DNA from: Micavibrio sp.
GTDB taxonomy: Bacteria; Pseudomonadota; Alphaproteobacteria; Micavibrionales; Micavibrionaceae
DNA: 64,000 nt
Direction: 5' to 3'
Assembly: GCA_026989265.1 (NCBI GenBank)
Contig: JALSJP010000002.1
Location: forward strand, 43,515 to 107,514
A model generated the notes under the pieces. The model ran no database searches, was not told the DNA's origin, and worked only from the letters and a program-made list of their open reading frames with translations. How positions within the stretch are numbered: the first letter of the stretch is position 1; every line of letters begins with the position of its first letter. Shown here one piece after another: positions 52,058-59,101 of the stretch. The position numbers were made by a program, and so were the translations under genes.

Positions 52058-52077
52058 GGACATTAGTCCCATTTATA
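52058..52077 (-). promoter_or_regulatory. Putative pyrE promoter -10 with overlapping palindromic operator
   Basis: On the minus strand TATAAA (52077-52072) is followed directly by a ggac/gtcc palindrome with a four-base centre (52058-52069), 24 bases before the HTH-PyrE start. A palindrome at the expected transcription start is a classic repressor position. The -35 box is weak. Confidence 0.4.
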
Positions 52078-52114
52078 TGATTAAAAATAAACAAGAAAAT
52101 ATTCCTATTTTTTC

Positions 52115-52143
52115 TTGACATGCGGATTTTTATACATCATAAA
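52115..52143 (+). promoter_or_regulatory. Possible promoter of the phage-like operon
   Basis: TTGACA (52115-52120), 17-base spacer, CATAAA (52138-52143), pointing toward the gene at 52239. The -10 match is moderate. Confidence 0.4.
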
Positions 52144-52238
52144 GAGAACACAAAGGGAACAGTTGCGAGTTTTTACAGCTTTGTTTCATAGTGGAATTTC
52201 ATAAATATAAAAAGCAATACAAAAAAGGAGTAGTTATT

Positions 52239-52628
52239 GTGGGGGATACAGTAATTAAAATAATGGATAATGCTAAGCCATTCGATAATGTTGAGGAAGC
52301 ATGGTTTTGGTTTATAGCAGCGCAGCAAGCAAAAAATGATGGTGCGCGGTTTACTGCGGGCGGGGGGCTGGTTCAACGTCCGTGCGAACCTGTTGATATC
52401 TTGAAAATACTTGATCAGCTTTACAGAAAACGCCGCTTGCTCCGCGATCACTTGCTTGTGTTGCGTCATTATGGGCGGCGGAATATGGCTCCCGATTCGC
52501 GTAGAGTTAAAGAGGCGCGCGCATCTTATATATGGGATGAAGCGATGGAACGTATGCAAGAAGTTATGGAGCGCAAGGGCATAGTAACTAAGCAAAGCTG
52601 GGTTGCTAAATATGAGGTAGCAAAATGA
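52239..52628 (+). CDS. Phage-associated unknown protein
   Basis: A 129-residue protein that opens the phage-like cluster. I choose GTG 52239, with aggag 8 bases upstream; an in-frame ATG at 52191 lacks such a site. NVEEAWFWFIAAQQAKNDGAR near 14 and a basic C-terminal half (SRRVKEARASYIWDEAMERM) suggest a small helical, possibly nucleic-acid-binding protein. No P-loop, so not a large terminase. Overlaps the next gene by 4 bases. Confidence 0.75.
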   Translation: MGDTVIKIMDNAKPFDNVEEAWFWFIAAQQAKNDGARFTAGGGLVQRPCEPVDILKILDQLYRKRRLLRDHLLVLRHYGRRNMAPDSRRVKEARASYIWDEAMERMQEVMERKGIVTKQSWVAKYEVAK

Positions 52629-52990
52629 ACGATAGGAAAGTGTGGGTGGTTTTTACTAATCAAAGTGAATTGCCATATCTAAGATTTTTCAAAAAGAACT
52701 TTCGCCATTGCTTTGTGATTATTAATGATGGGCAAAACTGGATTAGCATCGATCCTATGGCTAATTATATGGATATTGTTATTCACCATTTATCGCGTGA
52801 TTTTGATTTGCCAAAATGGCTTAGCTCGCGCGGTCATCGCGTTATCCCAGCTAGCTTTAATCTTGATATAAAAAGACCAGCGCCATGGATGATTTTTACA
52901 TGCGTAGAAGCTTGTAAGCGAGTTTTAGGCATTCACAAGCGATTTATCATAACGCCATGGCAATTATATAAGTATTTACAGAGTTCATAA
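52625..52990 (+). CDS. Phage-associated unknown protein, possible permuted papain-like fold
   Basis: A 121-residue protein. A His in FRHCFVIINDGQNWISIDP near 28 and a Cys in FTCVEACKRVLGI near 97 are arranged His-then-Cys, the order seen in permuted NlpC/P60-like enzymes; this is only suggestive. It ends with RFIITPWQLYKYL. It follows the first gene by overlap and precedes a paired-hairpin repeat. Role in the phage particle unknown. Confidence 0.7.
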   Translation: MNDRKVWVVFTNQSELPYLRFFKKNFRHCFVIINDGQNWISIDPMANYMDIVIHHLSRDFDLPKWLSSRGHRVIPASFNLDIKRPAPWMIFTCVEACKRVLGIHKRFIITPWQLYKYLQSS

Positions 52991-53045
52991 AAAACCAAAG
53001 CTTGCGACTGCAAGCTCGCGGATAATTCCGTGCTTTTAAAACCAA
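52991..53045 (+). repeat. Paired-hairpin repeat
   Basis: aaaccaa, hairpin 1 (agcttgc, loop gact, gcaagct; 52999-53016), hairpin 2 (cgcgga, loop taat, tccgtg; 53017-53032), then cttttaaaac. It ends about 20 bases before the next gene start. Confidence 0.85.
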
Positions 53046-53060
53046 AAAGGAATCATAAAA

Positions 53061-53324
53061 ATGGGAAGCTTAACTTCAACGCCAAAAATACCTCAAAGGC
53101 AGCAGGTGGTTTATATGCCAGCTACTGCGCCCGCGCCAGCAATATCACAGCCAAGCCCAAAAGACGCTCCACCCCCTACAGATGATGCAGGTAATGCAGA
53201 ACAAGCCAGAAAAAAGAGCTTGTTTGCAAGAAATCGCGGACGATTTGGAACTATAGCAACTAGCTTGCGCGGCTTTTTAGGTGAGGCAAAATCATCCGCG
53301 CGCAAAACTTTATTGGGTGAGTAA
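53061..53324 (+). CDS. Small phage structural-cluster protein
   Basis: An 87-residue protein with a Pro/Ala/Gln-rich disordered start and a basic end, NRGRFGTIATSLRGFLGEAKSSARKTLLGE. Proteins with a similar GRxGTI...RKTLLG ending lie just before the portal gene in many podovirus-like prophages. RBS aaaaaggaat is adjacent to the hairpin repeat. Function not established. Confidence 0.75.
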   Translation: MGSLTSTPKIPQRQQVVYMPATAPAPAISQPSPKDAPPPTDDAGNAEQARKKSLFARNRGRFGTIATSLRGFLGEAKSSARKTLLGE

Positions 53325-53356
53325 TGTCGCGAGTAACTTCAAGTTTTTAGCATCAA

Positions 53357-53440
53357 AAAACATAAATTTACCATGAATAGTGATTTTCATTTTAATGAAA
53401 ATTGTACCGAGCAAGTGCGAGGCGCACGATAGTGCGGAAA
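53357..53440 (+). repeat. Duplicated hairpin leader, copy 1 (before portal)
   Basis: Contains hairpin attttcatt/aatgaaaat (53384-53403), the block tgtaccgagcaag and a gcac/gtgc hairpin (gcgcacgatagtgcgg), ending 18 bases before the portal start. The same element with about 60 extra bases lies before tail tubular B at 61537. Confidence 0.85.
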
Positions 53441-53458
53441 AATAGAAAAGAGAAATAA

Positions 53459-54988
53459 ATGATTACTGAAACACAAAATACAGAGCAAGATAATGATATT
53501 ATCAAAGCAAAAGATCTTATAAATCGCTATGAAGCGGCAAAAAAAATTCGCGATGAATGGGGGGGGCTATGGGATGATTGCTATGACTATGCCCTGCCTC
53601 AGCGCGGAGGATTTTCCTCATCTATGCAAGCTGGAAAGCCGCGCACAAACAAGGTTTACGACGCAACAGCGATGGATGCCGCCGATCAATTAGCGGCAAG
53701 CTTGCTTGGTAATTTAACCCCGATTTGGTCAGGCTGGTTTGGACTTAAACCCGGCCCTGATTTATCCGAAGCCGAGGCAGACGCAATCGCGCCAGTATTA
53801 GAAAAAGCCGCCAAAACCATCCAAGCGCATTTTGACCGCTCTAATTTCGCGGTGGAAATCCATCAATGCTATCTCGATTTAGTAGTGGGCGGCACGGCTG
53901 CTCTCTCATTCGAAGAAGCCGATATTGGCGGGTTTTCGGCGTTTAAATTCAGCGCAGTGCCATTATCACAAGTGGTTTTGGAGGAGGGCATAAACGGCTA
54001 TCTTGATGGCGGATTTAGAACTATTCCCATGACTTTCGAGCAATTAACCAGCCGCTATCCGCTTGCAGAAATCCCGTCTGACATAATAAAACAAGCAACT
54101 AAAGACCCGCAGGAGCGCTTTGACGTGCTTGAATGCGTCATTCCAAATGAGCTTGCCTATGACTATATGGCTATTTTAGCCGATGATTTAGAAAAACCTG
54201 TCATTTTGAAATCAGGAAGTTTTAGCCAGTCACCAATTATTGCTTTTCGGTGGCTTAAATCACCAGGGGAAATTTACGGCAGGTCGCCAATTATGAAGGC
54301 TTTGCCCGATATTAAAACCGCAAATAAAGTGGTTGAGCTTATTTTGAAAAATGCATCAATTGCCGTTACTGGAATTTGGCAGGCCGATGATGATGGCGTG
54401 CTAAATCCTGCCAATATTGACCTAACGCCTGGTAGTATTATCCCCAAAGCTGTGGGATCAAAAGGCTTACAACCCCTTGAAATGCCCGGTAGATTTGACG
54501 TTTCGCAATTAATGCTAGATAGCTTGCAAGGCAATATTCGCCGCGCTCTTTTAACTGATAAGCTAGCCCCTATTATGTCACCTCGCATGAGCGCAACGGA
54601 AGTTTTGGAACGCTCCGCCGAGATGTCTTTGATATTGGGGGCAACTTATGGACGGCTACAATCAGAGCTTTTAACCCCGCTAATCCAGCGAGCATTTGCG
54701 ATTTTACAAAGGCGCGGAGAAGTGCCAGATATAGCCCTTGATGGGCGATTAGTTGCGGTAGATTACCGCTCACCACTTGCAAGAGCGCAAGGGCAACGCA
54801 ATGTCCAAAATACGCTTAGCTGGCTTAATAGCGTTATGGCTATGGGCGCGGAGGCAAGTAATAGCGTTGATTTCCCCGCCGCTGTACGGTTCTTAGGAGA
54901 CGCTCTAGCTGTGCCTAGCGACTTGATAAGAAGTGAGATATTGCCTGAAACACTGCCAGTTGAGGGTGAAATTATTACTGAGACTTAA
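53459..54988 (+). CDS. Phage portal (head-tail connector) protein
   Basis: Podovirus-type portal (Head-tail_con family), the dodecameric ring at the capsid vertex through which DNA passes. Typical signs are RYEAAKKIRDEWGGLWDDCYDYALP near 28, YDATAMDAADQLAASLLGNLTP near 68 and GEIYGRSPIMKALPDIKTAN near 262. At 509 residues it is about the T7 gp8 length. Intact frame. RBS aagagaaat is weak; the leader hairpins lie immediately upstream. Confidence 0.92.
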   Translation: MITETQNTEQDNDIIKAKDLINRYEAAKKIRDEWGGLWDDCYDYALPQRGGFSSSMQAGKPRTNKVYDATAMDAADQLAASLLGNLTPIWSGWFGLKPGPDLSEAEADAIAPVLEKAAKTIQAHFDRSNFAVEIHQCYLDLVVGGTAALSFEEADIGGFSAFKFSAVPLSQVVLEEGINGYLDGGFRTIPMTFEQLTSRYPLAEIPSDIIKQATKDPQERFDVLECVIPNELAYDYMAILADDLEKPVILKSGSFSQSPIIAFRWLKSPGEIYGRSPIMKALPDIKTANKVVELILKNASIAVTGIWQADDDGVLNPANIDLTPGSIIPKAVGSKGLQPLEMPGRFDVSQLMLDSLQGNIRRALLTDKLAPIMSPRMSATEVLERSAEMSLILGATYGRLQSELLTPLIQRAFAILQRRGEVPDIALDGRLVAVDYRSPLARAQGQRNVQNTLSWLNSVMAMGAEASNSVDFPAAVRFLGDALAVPSDLIRSEILPETLPVEGEIITET

Positions 54989-55077
54989 ACCAATGTAGGA
55001 ATAGTTATGTAACTTGCTTTATATCAAATATTAGTATAATATTTATGTGCTATATTTAACTGTAGATTAACATTATG

Positions 55078-55106
55078 TTGACAAAACTATTTTTTTTATA
55101 TATTAG
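55078..55106 (+). promoter_or_regulatory. Promoter of the two-gene cargo cassette
   Basis: TTGACA (55078-55083), 17-base spacer, TATTAG (55101-55106), in a very AT-rich 167-base gap after the portal gene and about 50 bases before the next gene start. Confidence 0.6.
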
Positions 55107-55155
55107 CCATTGATTATAATTTAAGATATATAATGTATTTATGTAGGAGAAAATA

Positions 55156-55380
55156 ATGAATAATGTAAAAAATATTCTAGATACACTCTCTTCTTCTATA
55201 GAAGGGCATAATTTGCTCGATGTGAAATTTTTTGCAGGTAAAAATCGTGAGGTTACTCAAGAAAAATTTTGTGAAGAAGCAAACAAATCACTTACCCAGT
55301 TTCATTTAGGTCAAGTAGAACCTAAGAAATCAATAGATGGACATTTAAAAGTAGTCTCTATTAATGATTTTTTGAAGTAG
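55156..55380 (+). CDS. Cargo cassette gene 1, unknown
   Basis: A 74-residue protein with no recognised family: a helical start (NILDTLSSSIEGHNLLD), mixed charge and a C-terminal LKVVSINDFLK. RBS taggaga precedes the ATG. It has its own promoter and shares a terminator with the next gene, 5 bases on. The pairing of a small protein with an ImmA/IrrE-like protein resembles toxin-antitoxin or phage immunity modules; this is inference. Confidence 0.75.
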   Translation: MNNVKNILDTLSSSIEGHNLLDVKFFAGKNREVTQEKFCEEANKSLTQFHLGQVEPKKSIDGHLKVVSINDFLK

Positions 55381-55385
55381 TATTG

Positions 55386-55952
55386 ATGTCACTGGAAAAA
55401 CTAATTGCACAATTTGGTTCTATAACAGAGTTTCCTGTTAAGGTGGATACTGTTCGTGACTGGATTATAAAAAATAACTATCAGGATGAAATTTATTTTA
55501 TCCCAACGGATATTGATGAAAATATTTTAAGGGGACAATTTAGGAAATATACAAGGCATAATGTTACCTATGGTGATCCTATATTCACTACTAATATTCT
55601 TTATGCGGAGAGTATGAATCTTTGTTGGGAGCGTTTTGTGTGTTGTAAAGAAATGATGCATATTTTTGATGCACCTAAAGCTGTTTCTTGTACTTCTGAG
55701 CAGATAGATGCTCTTACATCAAGCCTTGTATCATCATATATAGGAAATTTGTCTGACAGCTATTTGGCGGAGCATGATGCTGTTATTTCTGCTTTACGTG
55801 TTTTAGCTCCCATTGGAGCTATAAAAAAATTAAATGATGCCTATGGAGAAAGGAAAAAAAGCGACTATGATATTGCTAGATATTTTAGAATACCTGAAAT
55901 GTTTGTTCCTATTCTCTTCTCTGGTGATTACCAATCATTATGTGATGTTTAA
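55386..55952 (+). CDS. Cargo cassette gene 2, degenerate ImmA/IrrE-like protein
   Basis: A 188-residue protein. RFVCCKEMMHIFDAPK near residue 83 lines up with the RFxxAHELGH site of ImmA/IrrE (DUF955) metalloproteases, but the first zinc His is Lys (KEMMH) while Glu and the second His remain, so classic activity is doubtful. ILYAESMNLCWER and RVLAPIGAIKKLN fit the helices around that site; the end (DIARYFRIPEMFVPILF) resembles the helix-turn region of the same family. ATG 55386 is preferred to TTG one codon earlier. Confidence 0.7.
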   Translation: MSLEKLIAQFGSITEFPVKVDTVRDWIIKNNYQDEIYFIPTDIDENILRGQFRKYTRHNVTYGDPIFTTNILYAESMNLCWERFVCCKEMMHIFDAPKAVSCTSEQIDALTSSLVSSYIGNLSDSYLAEHDAVISALRVLAPIGAIKKLNDAYGERKKSDYDIARYFRIPEMFVPILFSGDYQSLCDV

Positions 55953-55984
55953 GTGAATTAGAGCGTTATACATAACAATTAACT

Positions 55985-56010
55985 AACCCGTCATTTGAGC
56001 GGTTTTTTTG
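55985..56010 (+). terminator. Terminator of the cargo cassette
   Basis: ccgtc/gagcgg stem with one bulged G, then seven T. It ends the two-gene cassette before the scaffold gene. Confidence 0.6.
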
Positions 56011-56024
56011 TGCTTAAAATTAAT

Positions 56025-56110
56025 TAATCACCACAAAGTTACAAAGATCACGAAGTTACACAAAGTTTGTGTAGCTCTGCGACCTCTGCGCCTCTGCGGT
56101 AAAAAACTTA
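56025..56110. repeat. Dispersed intergenic repeat
   Basis: A caccacaaagttacaaagat... stretch followed by a ctctgcgacctctgcgcctc run, partly self-complementary through ttacacaaag/tttgtgta. Short repeats of this kind are spread through many bacterial genomes; another block with cacgaag wording lies at 49121. Confidence 0.4.
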
Positions 56111-56122
56111 AACCACCATTTT

Positions 56123-56170
56123 CAAACTAAAAGCTTGCGACTGCAAGCTCGGCGGAAGTCCGCCGTAAAA
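56123..56170 (+). repeat. Paired-hairpin repeat
   Basis: aaactaaa, hairpin 1 (agcttgc, gact, gcaagct; 56132-56149), hairpin 2 (cggcgg, aagt, ccgccg; 56150-56165), then taaaac. It ends 26 bases before the scaffold gene. Confidence 0.85.
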
Positions 56171-56195
56171 CTTAATCTAAAAAGGAGACTATGAA

Positions 56196-56858
56196 ATGAC
56201 TAATGACCAAAAACACAATGAAGAAGAAAACCTACTAAATGCAGATGTGCCAAAGAAATTTATAAATGCCGAGACTGGCGAGGTGCAAATAGATTTACTT
56301 GCAAAATCATATAATGAGCTTGAAAAGCACCTATCAAAAATGCCGAAAAAACCAAAAACGTCTGAGGATTACTGCATTGATTGCTCTCATGGCATGTTTG
56401 AAGCGGACGCAGAAATAAACCAGCGTTTGCATGATAAGGGCTTTACCCAAGATCAAGCGCAAGAAGTTTATGACCTTGCCGCTGAAAAGATGGTGCCTAT
56501 GGTGCATGAAATATCGGCGGATTATAAGGCGGACGCGGAAGTGGAAAAGCTTATCAATCATTTCGGCGGGGCGCAGGCTTGGAAAGAAGTATCGCGCCAA
56601 TTACTTAGCTTTGGTCAAAAGAATTTGCCAGAAGATGTGCTTGATAATTTGTCTAGCTCATATGAAGGCGTTATCGCGCTTCACCGCATGATGAAAGGTG
56701 ATGAGCCAAGCTTGCAACGCGCAAATGCAAAAAATACAGGGCAGGTAAATGACGCAGAGCTAAGCTCTATGATGCGTGATCCTAAATATTGGAAGGAAAA
56801 AGACCCTGCTTATATCGCCAAAGTTACGCAAGGTTTTCAGAATTTATATGGTAAGTGA
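56196..56858 (+). CDS. Phage capsid assembly scaffolding protein
   Basis: A 220-residue acidic, helical protein between portal and capsid, the place of the scaffold in T7-like phages. FIDLLAKSYNELEKH-like start (VQIDLLAKSYNELEKHL), then FGGAQAWKEVSRQLLSFGQKNLPE near 143 and a SSYEGVIALHRMMKG segment, and the end YIAKVTQGFQNLYGK, are typical of this scaffold family. It directs capsid shell assembly and is absent from mature particles. RBS aaaaaggag follows the hairpins. Confidence 0.85.
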   Translation: MTNDQKHNEEENLLNADVPKKFINAETGEVQIDLLAKSYNELEKHLSKMPKKPKTSEDYCIDCSHGMFEADAEINQRLHDKGFTQDQAQEVYDLAAEKMVPMVHEISADYKADAEVEKLINHFGGAQAWKEVSRQLLSFGQKNLPEDVLDNLSSSYEGVIALHRMMKGDEPSLQRANAKNTGQVNDAELSSMMRDPKYWKEKDPAYIAKVTQGFQNLYGK

Positions 56859-56891
56859 TAGATTGAAACATAATAAAAGGATTGCTTTGAG

Positions 56892-57068
56892 TTACCTCTC
56901 AAGCAATTCTATTGTTTGAATTTCTATTATATCATCATCAAACATACCGTCGCCACCATATGTTATTTCGGCTGTTCCTGATACTTCATCACCGACATTA
57001 AAGCCATTTGGAGAATCAATGTGAGCGCATAAAGCTTTTTTAGGGTCGTTGAGATAAATAACTCTATT
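56892..57068 (-). pseudogene. 5'-truncated gene remnant beside PilZ
   Basis: A 58-codon minus-strand frame reads NRVIYLNDPKKALCAHIDSP... and ends IEIQTIELLER with a stop, protein-like in composition but without a start codon. Its upstream edge meets a solo hairpin repeat (57069-57088), and a stop lies just beyond. It follows the PilZ gene in the same direction. I read it as the end of a gene cut by the repeat; a very short gene with a rare start is an alternative. Confidence 0.4.
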
Positions 57069-57088
57069 GGCGGAAGTTCGCCGTTTTT
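57068..57088. repeat. Solo half of the paired-hairpin repeat
   Basis: ggcggaagttcgcc followed by gttttt matches hairpin 2 of the copies at 56150 and 59131, with one stem change. Hairpin 1 is missing. It lies between the PilZ stop and the truncated remnant. Confidence 0.7.
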
Positions 57089-57090
57089 AA

Positions 57091-57474
57091 TTATAAAGAA
57101 TGTGATTCTGCAAAACGTCCAGCGACATAGTCATCAACAATTTTTTGAAAGCTAGATTGTACTTTTTTTGTTAAAGGTATGAATTGCAGCGCAACCTTAT
57201 TGGGGGTTTTACGTACGACTTTTGCCTTGTGATCAACTTCCATTATTTTATCGCGAAGCTTAAATTTTAATGTGAATGTGCAATCTTGCCCAATAGAAAA
57301 TAGGCGCTCATCTGCGGTAACAAGCAGACCGCCATTGCTCCAGTTTTCAACAGGATGCATTTGTCCATCAATAACACTTACACAGCGATCATCTGCGCGG
57401 CGTGAATATTGGCGTTTTTGCGATGATTGATCTTCATCATTAAGTTTTTGTGGCGAAAGAACTTTGCTAAACAT
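57091..57474 (-). CDS. PilZ domain protein
   Basis: A 127-residue single PilZ domain, the family that binds cyclic di-GMP. RRADDR near residue 25 supplies the RxxxR-like arginines and ENWSNGGLLV near 43 the (D/N)xSxxG motif; FTLKFKLRDKIMEV and AKVVRKTPNKVALQF are later strands. It is on the strand opposite to the phage genes, between scaffold and capsid, so it is likely cargo or a host gene. Partner unknown. Confidence 0.82.
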   Translation of the reverse strand: MFSKVLSPQKLNDEDQSSQKRQYSRRADDRCVSVIDGQMHPVENWSNGGLLVTADERLFSIGQDCTFTLKFKLRDKIMEVDHKAKVVRKTPNKVALQFIPLTKKVQSSFQKIVDDYVAGRFAESHSL

Positions 57475-57804
57475 GTTGCATCCCTATTGTTATTTTGCTT
57501 ATGTAAAAAGTATATTGTTATTATTTGTCAAAATTAAGGCAAAATTAACTAATTCATTAAAATATACACGAATTCATAAATAAATGCAAAAAACACTTGA
57601 CGCAACAGGAATTAAATCCTATAAATAATTCTATCAACGCCATAATTGTAACTTTTATATCAATTAAAAAGTAATTGTGCGATTTCCCAGTTTGTTATTC
57701 GACCTTTATTATTTAAAAGCCGAATCTATTTGCGAGCTTTATTAAAGATAATCATTAACAGCTTTTTTCTTAAAACTTAAAAACCAAATAGAAAGAGGTT
57801 TACT
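57475..57804. other. Long AT-rich region between PilZ and capsid genes
   Basis: No gene is supported in these 330 bases. They hold the divergent start region of the PilZ gene and, from 57597, a strong promoter followed by a leader of about 170 bases before the capsid gene. The leader has A/T-rich stretches but I see no clear stem comparable to the repeat hairpins. Confidence 0.55.
57597..57625 (+). promoter_or_regulatory. Strong promoter of the capsid gene
   Basis: TTGACG (57597-57602), exactly 17 bases, TATAAA (57620-57625). The spacer holds a near-palindromic ggaattaaatcc that could bind a regulator. Transcription would start near 57632, leaving a leader of about 170 bases. Confidence 0.75.
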
Positions 57805-58638
57805 ATGTCTACTACAATAGATCAGGCATTCATAAAGCAGTTCGAACGCGAAGTGCATGAAGCCTACCAGCGTCAGGGTTCTAAACTTAGAAACACAGTG
57901 CGCACAATATCCGAAGTAAATGGTTCTAGCGCGGTGTTCCAAAAAGTTGGAACAGGCACAGCTAGCACAAAAGCAACAAATGCCATGGTTCCTGTTATGA
58001 ATCTGGATCACTCTAATATCGAGGTTATTTTATCCGATTATTATGCGGGTGATTGGATTGATCGCTTGGACGAGCTGAAAACCAATATTGATGAGCGTCA
58101 AATTATTGCAAGTGCAGGAGCGCAAGCCCTTGGTCGTAAGACTGATGAACTTATCATAGCGGCTATGAGCGGAGCTACGAGCAATATTATCGCAGACGGT
58201 AATATAGGCATGACTAAGGACAAAATCCTAAGCGCGTTTGAGACTTTCGGCGCAAATGATGTTCCAGATGATGCGCAGCGTTATTGCGTTGTTGGCTGGA
58301 AACAGTGGAGCGAGCTACTCGGTATTGATGAGTTTGTTAATGCTGATTATATCGGAGCAGAGAATTTGCCATTTGCAAATATCACGCAAGCGAAAATGTT
58401 CCTTGGGACTATATTTATTCCGCATTCAGGCTTGCCAACGGATGTGAATGATATTCGCTCTTGCTATTATTATCACAAAACAGCAATAGGTCACGCCGCC
58501 GCCTCAGATGTCCAAAGCGATGTTTCATGGCACGGCGATAGAGCCGCTCATTTTGTTAATAACATGATGAGCCAAGGCGCAGGTCTTATTGATGAAGCTG
58601 GAATAGTAGTCATTAATTGCGACGAAACCCCAGACTAA
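57805..58638 (+). CDS. Phage major capsid protein
   Basis: A 277-residue capsid protein of the podovirus type found in alphaproteobacterial prophages. FIKQFEREVHEAYQRQGSKLRNTVR opens it (residues 9-33), YYAGDWIDRLDELKTNIDERQ near 79 and AQALGRKTDELIIAAMSGAT near 108 are typical of this capsid family, and the end (SWHGDRAAHFVNNMMSQGAGLID) is common in it. Forms the icosahedral shell around packaged DNA. RBS aaagagg. Intact frame. Confidence 0.88.
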   Translation: MSTTIDQAFIKQFEREVHEAYQRQGSKLRNTVRTISEVNGSSAVFQKVGTGTASTKATNAMVPVMNLDHSNIEVILSDYYAGDWIDRLDELKTNIDERQIIASAGAQALGRKTDELIIAAMSGATSNIIADGNIGMTKDKILSAFETFGANDVPDDAQRYCVVGWKQWSELLGIDEFVNADYIGAENLPFANITQAKMFLGTIFIPHSGLPTDVNDIRSCYYYHKTAIGHAAASDVQSDVSWHGDRAAHFVNNMMSQGAGLIDEAGIVVINCDETPD

Positions 58639-58752
58639 AAATAGCTTCCATAGTTTCATTGTGGCTTTGTTAAATTCCAGCTTACGTATAAGACATGCGC
58701 CGCGCTGTAATTTGCCTTGCCACATTAAAACTCTGTTTGCTCTTTAAGTCTA

Positions 58753-58825
58753 CTAAAACCAAGGGGTGAGGTCTCACCCTCGTGGCGAAGTGCTGTGAAA
58801 CAGTGCAAATGCCACGCTTTTAAAA
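58753..58825 (+). repeat. Paired-hairpin repeat with a hairpin nested in hairpin 2
   Basis: aaaccaa, hairpin 1 (gggtga, ggtc, tcaccc), then a gtggc/gccac hairpin whose loop holds a further gtgctgt/acagtgc hairpin (G-U pairs), then gcttttaaaac. Elsewhere the same gtggc/gccac stem has only the loop taat (for example 63664). It ends just before the ribosome-binding site of the gene at 58845. Confidence 0.8.
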
Positions 58826-58844
58826 CCAAAAAGGAGATAAATCA

Positions 58845-59084
58845 ATGGCTTATACTTCATCTGATTTAAGCGTACTTGCGTATGCGAATAACTTTACCCT
58901 GTGGCACTATACAACAATAGATGCCGCAGTAACTACCGCTGGTTATTTTGACAAGGCAGTAGATATGATACGGGTCAATGACCTTATCATTGCCAATGTT
59001 GATACCGATGGCGTGCCTGCAACTACATTTTATGTGGTTACAGGAAATGACGGAAGCAGTGTCACTATTGCAGCTTATGTTTAA
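58845..59084 (+). CDS. Small phage protein after the capsid (decoration-like)
   Basis: A 79-residue protein starting MAYTSSDLSVLAYANNFTLW, a form often seen directly after the capsid gene in podovirus-type prophages. The composition is beta-rich (Thr, Val, Gly: TFYVVTGNDGSSVTIAAYV), which suits a head-surface or fibre-like role, but the function is not established. RBS aaaaaggag. Between two hairpin repeats. Confidence 0.75.
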   Translation: MAYTSSDLSVLAYANNFTLWHYTTIDAAVTTAGYFDKAVDMIRVNDLIIANVDTDGVPATTFYVVTGNDGSSVTIAAYV

Positions 59085-59101
59085 AGTTTTTAGTTTTTAC
59101 G

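Noticed and set aside
52000..52240. Phage attachment site at the left edge
   Set aside because: No tRNA gene and no direct repeat of useful length matching the right part of the window was seen; the right boundary is outside the window.
52173..52595. Minus-strand gene opposite the first phage-type gene
   Set aside because: It mirrors a plus-strand gene with a good ribosome-binding site and has a Cys/His/Phe-rich composition typical of antisense readings.
52239..52628. Small or large terminase at the head of the phage cluster
   Set aside because: No Walker motifs or nuclease acidic cluster; too short for a large terminase, and similarity to small terminases cannot be shown by eye.
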